Below, one piece after another: positions 1 to 5,289 of a stretch of DNA of 5,289 bases. A program made the translations under genes and the position numbers. Under the pieces are notes generated by a model, which worked only from the letters and a program-made list of their open reading frames with translations, was not told the origin of the DNA and searched no databases. Source of the DNA: Oscillospiraceae bacterium. GTDB lineage: Bacteria; Bacillota; Clostridia; Oscillospirales; Acutalibacteraceae. Every line of letters begins with the position of its first letter. Positions within the stretch are counted from its first letter, which is position 1. The stretch lies in the NCBI GenBank assembly GCA_015066165.1, contig SVOX01000104.1:1-5289 (forward strand). Direction: 5' to 3'.

Positions 1-1039
1 TGGTTGTGTTGATGCCCTTAACGAAATCGGTATTGACTGCTTTGGTCCCAATAAGGCGGCAGCAATTATTGAAGGCAGTAAGGTTTTTTCAAAAAATCTT
101 ATGAAAAAATACAACATTCCAACTGCGCAGTATGAGGTTTTTAACGATTTGGATAAAGCACTCGAATATTTGGAAACTGCTCCAATTCCAACAGTTATTA
201 AAGCCGACGGTTTGGCGCTTGGTAAAGGTGTTATAATTGCTGAAACCCGTGAAGACGCAAAAACCGCCGTTCGCTCAATGATGGAGGATAAAATCTTTGG
301 CGAAAGCGGAAACAATGTTGTAATTGAAGAATTTTTAACAGGTCCTGAAGTATCGGTTCTCTCTTTTACAGACGGTAAAACAGTTGTACCTATGGTATCT
401 TCAATGGACCATAAACGTGCATTAGACGGTGACAAAGGTCTGAACACAGGCGGTATGGGTACAGTAGCCCCCAACCCCTATTACACCGAAAGTATTGCAA
501 AGGAATGTATGGAAAAAATCTTCATTCCTACAATGAACGCTATGAATTCTGAGGGGCGCACCTTTAAAGGCTGTCTTTACTTTGGTCTTATGCTTACACC
601 GAAAGGTCCTAAAGTAATCGAATACAACTGCCGTTTCGGTGACCCTGAAACTCAGGTTGTGCTCCCCTTGCTTGAAAGTGACCTTTTGGAAATTATGCAG
701 GCTACCACAAACGGCACCTTATCCGAAACGCAAGTTAAGTTTAAAAACGGTGCTGCCGCTTGTGTTGTAATGGCTTCAAACGGTTATCCTCAAAAATATG
801 AGAGCGGTTTCCCGCTTGAAATTGGCGAAGACGTAGCAAATAAAGTTTATGTTGCAGGTGCTAAAATTAAAGATGGTACTCTTGTTACTGCTGGCGGACG
901 TGTTCTCGGTGTTACCGATACCGCCCAAAACTTGAAAGAAGCACTTGAAAAAGCATATAAAAACGTAGAAAGCGTCAAATTCCAAAATTCTTTCTATCGT
1001 AAGGATATTGGCAAAAAGGCAATGGAGGTACTTAAATAA
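1..1039 (+). CDS. purD: Phosphoribosylamine-glycine ligase (GAR synthetase), 5'-truncated
   Basis: PurD is a cytosolic ATP-grasp ligase that joins glycine to 5-phosphoribosylamine with ATP to give glycinamide ribonucleotide (GAR), the second step of de novo purine synthesis. The frame is open from base 2, so the gene begins outside the window; the ATG at 101 is an internal methionine, because the 33 codons before it already encode family sequence (FGPNKAAAIIEGSK, before the conserved MKKYNIPTA). About 345 residues are visible against roughly 420-430 in the family, so about 80 N-terminal residues are missing. Visible motifs are the ATP-grasp lysine segment KADGLALGKGV (from base 200), DHKRALDGDKGLNTGGMG (407-460), the metal/ATP-binding IEYNCRFGDPETQ (617-655), GGRVLGVT in the C-terminal domain, and the terminal FYRKDIGKKA. 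No frameshift or lost motif is seen. The stop codon overlaps the purL start by one base. Identification is secure. Confidence 0.97.
   Translation, partial: GCVDALNEIGIDCFGPNKAAAIIEGSKVFSKNLMKKYNIPTAQYEVFNDLDKALEYLETAPIPTVIKADGLALGKGVIIAETREDAKTAVRSMMEDKIFGESGNNVVIEEFLTGPEVSVLSFTDGKTVVPMVSSMDHKRALDGDKGLNTGGMGTVAPNPYYTESIAKECMEKIFIPTMNAMNSEGRTFKGCLYFGLMLTPKGPKVIEYNCRFGDPETQVVLPLLESDLLEIMQATTNGTLSETQVKFKNGAAACVVMASNGYPQKYESGFPLEIGEDVANKVYVAGAKIKDGTLVTAGGRVLGVTDTAQNLKEALEKAYKNVESVKFQNSFYRKDIGKKAMEVLK
1024..1029 (+). promoter_or_regulatory. Ribosome binding site for purL, inside the purD 3' end
   Basis: GGAGGT lies nine bases before the purL ATG at 1039 and sits within the last codons of purD. 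It is a strong match to the 16S rRNA anti-Shine-Dalgarno sequence and supports the ATG at 1039 as the true start. Because the purD stop (1037-1039) and the purL start share an A in TAATG, ribosomes finishing purD would end on the purL start. This arrangement is commonly linked to translational coupling; coupling here is inferred. Confidence 0.85.
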
Positions 1040-4000
1040 TGGTTTACCGTATTTATGTTGAAAAGAAAAAAGAACTTGCAAACGAAGCACGTGGAGTTCT
1101 TTCAAACATCAACGGTTTGTTACAAATTTCATCTGTTAAAGACGTTAGAGTAATTAACCGTTATGACGTTGAAAATATTGAAAAAGATTTATTTGATTAT
1201 TCGGTAAACACCGTATTTTCAGAACCGCAATTAGATATTGCAACAACCGAAATTGACACAAATGGCGCTACTGTATTTGCAACCGAGTATCTCCCCGGTC
1301 AATACGACCAACGTGCCGATTCTGCTGCTCAATGTATTCAAATAATCTCGCAAAAAGAACGTCCGACAGTTAAAACCGCAAAAGTTTACTGCCTTTACGG
1401 TGATATTGCTGCCGAAGAACTTACTGCAATAAAGAAATATCTTATTAACCCTGTTGAATCACGTGAAGCAACACTTGATACTTACGAAACATTAAAGGTT
1501 AATTATGATATTCCAACCACTGTTGCTACTTTAGACGGTTTTATTGACCTTGACCGCAAAGGACTTGAAGATTTTATTAAACAATACGGTCTTGCAATGG
1601 ATATTGATGATATCACCTTCTGTCAAGAATATTTTAAAACCGAAAAACGCAACCCAACTATCACCGAAATTCGAATGATAGATACATATTGGTCAGATCA
1701 CTGCCGTCATACAACTTTTCTTACAAATATTGACAATGTAACTTTTAAAGATGAACTTTTACAAAAAACTTATAACGAATATTTAGAAGTTCGCAAAAAT
1801 TTAGGCAGAACAAAACCAATTTGTCTTATGGACTTGGCAACAATTGCTGTTAAACAACTTAAAAAAGACGGCAAACTCGATAAACTTGACGAATCTGAAG
1901 AAATCAATGCTTGTACCGTTAAAATTGACGTTGAAGTTGAAGGAAAACTTGAAAAATGGTTACTTCTTTTCAAAAACGAAACCCATAACCACCCAACCGA
2001 AATTGAACCTTTTGGCGGTGCTGCAACTTGTATTGGTGGTGCTATTCGTGACCCACTATCAGGTCGTAGTTACGTTTACGGCGCTATGCGTGTAACGGGT
2101 GCTGCTAACCCACTTAAGAGTGTTAAAGAAACAATGGCGGGTAAACTTCCCCAACGTAAAATTGTCACAACCGCTGCCGACGGTTATTCTTCATACGGTA
2201 ACCAGATAGGTCTTGCAACCGGTATTGTTGATGAAATTTATCACGACGGTTACGCCGCAAAACGTATGGAAATTGGTGCAGTAGTCGCTGCAGCTCCCCA
2301 AGAAAACGTTAGACGTGAATGCCCACAAGACGGTGACGTTGTAATTCTTTTGGGCGGAAGTACCGGCCGTGACGGTTGTGGCGGTGCTACAGGTTCTTCA
2401 AAGTCACATACTTTAGAATCGCTTGAATCTTGCGGTGCCGAAGTACAAAAAGGTAACGCACCGGAAGAGCGCAAACTTCAAAGATTATTCCGCAACCCTA
2501 CCGCTACAAAAATGATCAAACGTTGTAACGACTTTGGCGCAGGCGGTGTCTCGGTTGCTATTGGTGAATTGGCTGACGGTCTTGAAATTGATCTTAACGC
2601 CGTTCCTAAAAAGTACGAAGGTCTCGACGGTACAGAACTTGCAATTAGTGAATCACAAGAAAGAATGGCTGTTGTTATTGAAAAAGAAAACATCGATAAT
2701 TTCTTGAATTTAGCAAAGCAAGAAAACTTACAAGCCGTTGTTGTGGCTCGTGTTAAAGCCGAACCACGTCTTACAATGCATTGGAACGGTAACACTATAG
2801 TTGACTTAAGCCGTGAATTTTTAAATTCAAACGGTGCCGAAAAGCATATTGATATCGAAGTATCAAAACCCGTTTTAACTGCTAATTATGTAGAAGGTTC
2901 ATTTAGTGAAAACTACAAAGCTTTAGCTGATGACCTTAATATTTGCTCAAAACGCGGTCTTTCTGAACAGTTTGACTCTACAATTGGTGCAGGTACAGTT
3001 CTTATGCCGTTTGGCGGTAAAAACCAAATCACACCAATTCAAGCAATGGTACAAAAAATCAGTGTTGAAAAGAAACACACTAACGATTGCTCACTTATGT
3101 CTTGGGGTTATAATCCGTTTATCACTTCAAACAGTCCATATCACGGCGCATACTTGGCTGTTATTGAATCTGTTTGTAAATTGGTTGCAACCGGCGCTAA
3201 ATTTGAAGACGTTTATCTTACTTTCCAAGAATATTTTGAAAAACTTGGTAAAGATAGTAAACGTTGGGGTAAACCGTTAGCAGCATTACTTGGTGCGTTT
3301 AAAGCACAAATGGAATTGGGCATTGGTTCAATTGGCGGTAAAGACTCAATGAGCGGCTCTTTTGAAGATCTTGACGTTCCCCCAACTCTTGTATCTTTTG
3401 CTGTTACTACTGATAAGGTTGACAATATCGTTTCTCCCGAATTCAAAAATGCGGGTAACAAGGTTGTTCTTCTTACCCCAATTTATGACGAAAACGGTCT
3501 TCCGAAAACCGAATCTTTACTCAAGATTTTTGACAAAGTTACAACTTTAATGCGCAAAGGTATAGTTGTTTCGGCTTATACTCCCACAATGGGCGGTATT
3601 GCAGAAGCAGTTATGAAAATGTGTTTTGGTAACGGTTTTGGTTTTAAATATGATAACAACCTTGACAAAAATGCAATTTTTGGCTTTAATTACGGCTCGT
3701 TCTTGCTTGAAGTAACACAAGATGTTGAAGACGCTGTTGTAATTGGTGAAATTACCAATGAATGCAAAATTTCTCTTGGTAATGAAGAAATTAACCTTTG
3801 TGAACTTTCAAACATCTATGAAAGCAAACTCGAAAGTGTTTTCCGTTGCAATATTCCCGATTCTAAATCACCAATGGAAACTTTCTCTTACAAAGCAAGT
3901 GAACGTGTAGCACCTGCAATTAAGGTTGCAAAACCAAAGGTTCTTATCCCTGTATTCCCCGGTACCAACTGTGAATTTGATTCCGCTAAAGCAATGAGAG

Positions 4001-4728
4001 ATGCCGGTGCCGAACCCGAAATTTTTGTAATTAACAACCAGTCAAGCGAAGGTATTGCACGTAGTGTTGAAACCTTTGCAAAATCTTTAAAAGACAGTCA
4101 AATTGTGTTTATCCCAGGCGGTTTCTCAGGCGGTGACGAACCTGATGGTAGCGGTAAATTTATTACTGCATTCTTCCGTAATGCTGCAATTAAAAACGAA
4201 GTTACCGAACTTCTTGAAAAACGTGACGGACTTATGTGCGGTATTTGTAACGGTTTCCAAGCGCTTATCAAACTCGGTCTTGTTCCCTACGGTAAAATTA
4301 TTGATACAGATGAAAACTGCCCAACACTTTCATTTAACACGATTGCACGTCACCAGTCAAAGATCGTAAGAACAAGAATTGCTTCAAACAAATCTCCTTG
4401 GCTTTCGGCTACTAATGTTGGTGATATATACAATGTTCCGATTTCTCACGGTGAAGGACGATTCTTAGGTTCGGAAGAACTTATTAAACAACTTGCGAAG
4501 AACGGACAAATAGCGACACAATACGTTGATTTTGACGGCAACGCTACAAGCAACGTTCAATTTAACCCCAATGACTCTATGTACGCTATTGAAGGTATTA
4601 CTTCACCAGACGGTAGAGTATTTGGTAAGATGGGTCACTCTGAACGTAAGGGCTACGGTCTTTATAAAAACGTTCCCGGTGACTATGATATTAAGATGTT
4701 CGAATCTGCAGTTAAATATTTTAAATAA
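1039..4728 (+). CDS. purL: Phosphoribosylformylglycinamidine synthase, single-chain large PurL
   Basis: This enzyme converts FGAR, glutamine and ATP to FGAM, glutamate, ADP and phosphate in the fourth step of purine synthesis. At 1,229 residues it is complete and carries synthetase and glutaminase on one chain. By length and motifs it resembles the clostridial-type large PurL (often called clade II) rather than the slightly longer E. coli protein or the separate PurS/PurL/PurQ subunits of Bacillus. Approximate order: PurS-like N-terminal region (1-170); linker with DTYWSDHCRHTTF (215-227); first AIRS-like half with ETHNHPTEIEPFGGAA (314-329), GRDGCGGATGSS (443-454) and NDFGAGGVS (497-505); second AIRS-like half with GGKDSMSGS (766-774); class I glutaminase domain from about 967. 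That domain has FPGTNCEFD (973-981), PGGFSGGDE (1026-1034), the nucleophile elbow GICNGFQ with Cys1070, ISHGEGRF (1135-1142), and His1200/Glu1202 in GHSER. The Cys-His-Glu triad is assigned by analogy with the E. coli family member. The start is supported by GGAGGT nine bases upstream. No defect is seen. Confidence 0.98.
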   Translation: MVYRIYVEKKKELANEARGVLSNINGLLQISSVKDVRVINRYDVENIEKDLFDYSVNTVFSEPQLDIATTEIDTNGATVFATEYLPGQYDQRADSAAQCIQIISQKERPTVKTAKVYCLYGDIAAEELTAIKKYLINPVESREATLDTYETLKVNYDIPTTVATLDGFIDLDRKGLEDFIKQYGLAMDIDDITFCQEYFKTEKRNPTITEIRMIDTYWSDHCRHTTFLTNIDNVTFKDELLQKTYNEYLEVRKNLGRTKPICLMDLATIAVKQLKKDGKLDKLDESEEINACTVKIDVEVEGKLEKWLLLFKNETHNHPTEIEPFGGAATCIGGAIRDPLSGRSYVYGAMRVTGAANPLKSVKETMAGKLPQRKIVTTAADGYSSYGNQIGLATGIVDEIYHDGYAAKRMEIGAVVAAAPQENVRRECPQDGDVVILLGGSTGRDGCGGATGSSKSHTLESLESCGAEVQKGNAPEERKLQRLFRNPTATKMIKRCNDFGAGGVSVAIGELADGLEIDLNAVPKKYEGLDGTELAISESQERMAVVIEKENIDNFLNLAKQENLQAVVVARVKAEPRLTMHWNGNTIVDLSREFLNSNGAEKHIDIEVSKPVLTANYVEGSFSENYKALADDLNICSKRGLSEQFDSTIGAGTVLMPFGGKNQITPIQAMVQKISVEKKHTNDCSLMSWGYNPFITSNSPYHGAYLAVIESVCKLVATGAKFEDVYLTFQEYFEKLGKDSKRWGKPLAALLGAFKAQMELGIGSIGGKDSMSGSFEDLDVPPTLVSFAVTTDKVDNIVSPEFKNAGNKVVLLTPIYDENGLPKTESLLKIFDKVTTLMRKGIVVSAYTPTMGGIAEAVMKMCFGNGFGFKYDNNLDKNAIFGFNYGSFLLEVTQDVEDAVVIGEITNECKISLGNEEINLCELSNIYESKLESVFRCNIPDSKSPMETFSYKASERVAPAIKVAKPKVLIPVFPGTNCEFDSAKAMRDAGAEPEIFVINNQSSEGIARSVETFAKSLKDSQIVFIPGGFSGGDEPDGSGKFITAFFRNAAIKNEVTELLEKRDGLMCGICNGFQALIKLGLVPYGKIIDTDENCPTLSFNTIARHQSKIVRTRIASNKSPWLSATNVGDIYNVPISHGEGRFLGSEELIKQLAKNGQIATQYVDFDGNATSNVQFNPNDSMYAIEGITSPDGRVFGKMGHSERKGYGLYKNVPGDYDIKMFESAVKYFK

Positions 4729-4734
4729 GGTGAT
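4728..4734 (+). promoter_or_regulatory. Ribosome binding site for fhs, overlapping the purL stop
   Basis: AGGTGAT begins on the last base of the purL TAA stop and ends four bases before the fhs ATG at 4739. It matches the distal part of the anti-Shine-Dalgarno complement (AGGAGGTGATC), with the GG about eight bases from the start. It supports the ATG at 4739 and leaves no room for a promoter or terminator between purL and fhs, so the two genes are probably cotranscribed. Confidence 0.75.
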
Positions 4735-4738
4735 ATAA

Positions 4739-5289
4739 ATGGCTTTTCTATCAGATATTGAGATTGCTCAACAATGTAAAATGCAACCCATTACCGATAT
4801 TGCAAAAAAAGCAGGTATTCCTGAAGATTATCTTGAGCAATACGGTAAATACAAGGCAAAAATCGACCTTGCCCTTATGGACAAGGCAAATACAAACGGT
4901 AAATTAATTTTGGTTACTGCCATCACCCCTACCCCTGCGGGTGAAGGCAAAACCACAACCACTATAGGTCTTGCCGACGGTATGACAAAAATCGGTGAAA
5001 AGGTTTGTGTTGCACTTCGTGAACCTTCTTTAGGTCCTGTTTTTGGTATTAAAGGCGGTGCCGCAGGTGGCGGATACGCACAAGTAGTTCCTATGGAAGA
5101 TATTAATCTTCATTTTACAGGTGACTTCCATGCTATAGGTGCTGCTAACAACCTTTTGGCTGCTATGCTTGATAATCACATTCATCAAGGTAATGCTTTA
5201 GGTATTGATGTTCGTAAAATTACTTGGAAACGTTGCGTTGATATGAACGACAGACAGTTACGTTTCGTAACAGATGGTCTTGGCGGTAA
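4739..5289 (+). CDS. fhs: Formate-tetrahydrofolate ligase (10-formyl-THF synthetase), 3'-truncated
   Basis: Fhs is a cytosolic enzyme that ligates formate to tetrahydrofolate with ATP to make 10-formyl-THF. In acetogens it serves the Wood-Ljungdahl pathway; in many other Firmicutes it supplies one-carbon units for purine and formyl-Met synthesis. The frame is open to the window edge with 183 full codons plus two bases, about a third of the usual 555-560 residues. The start MAFLSDIEIAQQ is typical of the family. Visible motifs are the nucleotide-binding P-loop TPAGEGKTTT (residues 65-74, Lys71), REPSLGPVFGIKGGAAGGG (94-112), the highly conserved MEDINLHFTGDFHAIGAANN (119-138), DNHIHQGN (145-152), and VDMNDRQLR (167-175). 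The gene starts ten bases after the purL stop on the same strand. In this context a role feeding the PurN and PurH formylation steps is the simplest reading, but a dual role in acetogenesis cannot be excluded from the window. No frameshift is seen in the visible part. Confidence 0.97.
   Translation, partial: MAFLSDIEIAQQCKMQPITDIAKKAGIPEDYLEQYGKYKAKIDLALMDKANTNGKLILVTAITPTPAGEGKTTTTIGLADGMTKIGEKVCVALREPSLGPVFGIKGGAAGGGYAQVVPMEDINLHFTGDFHAIGAANNLLAAMLDNHIHQGNALGIDVRKITWKRCVDMNDRQLRFVTDGLGG

Noticed and set aside
101..103. ATG at 101 as a possible purD start
   Set aside because: The frame is open from base 2, and the 33 upstream codons encode conserved PurD sequence (FGPNKAAAIIEGSK), so this methionine is internal.
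776..1105. Antisense open frame of 109 codons across the purD/purL junction
   Set aside because: It lies opposite two strongly conserved coding sequences, its translation resembles no known family, and it is explained as a shadow of the sense codons.
1770..3461. Several antisense open frames of 67-105 codons within purL (1770-1973, 2250-2474, 2478-2795, 3213-3461)
   Set aside because: They are Ser/Leu-rich or low-complexity reverse-strand readings of purL, with no recognisable domain.
1844..4738. Other-frame + strand open frames inside purL (1844-2095, 2930-3280, 3362-3550, 4103-4369, 4526-4738)
   Set aside because: They lie entirely or almost entirely within an intact, motif-rich purL frame and have Leu/Thr-rich translations typical of out-of-frame reading. 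None shows a family motif.
4729..4738. Possible regulatory element or terminator between purL and fhs
   Set aside because: The gap is ten bases and is largely taken up by the fhs ribosome binding site; there is no room for a hairpin, and none is seen.
1..5289. Search for a novel system, mobile element, CRISPR array, RNA gene or long repeat
   Set aside because: Almost every base belongs to purD, purL or fhs. Recurrent short GGCGGT and GACGGT strings come from Gly-Gly and Asp-Gly codons in conserved motifs, not from a repeat array.

Overview
The window is an uninterrupted stretch of a same-strand purine biosynthesis operon from a bacterium, most likely a member of the Clostridia or a close Firmicutes relative, possibly a gut lineage. 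That placement is inferred from four things: the moderately AT-rich sequence, strong GGAGG-type ribosome binding sites, a single-chain PurL of the roughly 1,230-residue type common in clostridia and some other groups, and a formate-tetrahydrofolate ligase gene embedded in the cluster. Sequence alone does not fix the species.

Layout, all on the + strand. Positions 1-1039 hold the 3' four-fifths of purD (GAR synthetase), cut by the left edge. Positions 1039-4728 hold a complete purL (FGAM synthase, 1,229 aa), whose ATG shares one base with the purD stop codon (TAATG). Positions 4739-5289 hold the first third of fhs (formate-tetrahydrofolate ligase), cut by the right edge and starting ten bases after the purL stop. 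No gap exceeds ten bases. I see no promoter, terminator, RNA gene, insertion sequence, CRISPR array or substantial repeat.

The genes fit one pathway. PurD joins glycine to phosphoribosylamine to make GAR. After formylation of GAR to FGAR, PurL converts FGAR to FGAM using glutamine and ATP. Fhs charges tetrahydrofolate with formate to make 10-formyl-THF, the one-carbon donor for the PurN and PurH formylation steps; those two genes are not in the window. All three reading frames are intact, and the key catalytic motifs that fall inside the window are present.

This is an ordinary housekeeping region. I found no evidence of an undescribed system. The points of mild interest are the placement of fhs directly behind purL, the stop/start overlap between purD and purL, and the single-chain PurL architecture.
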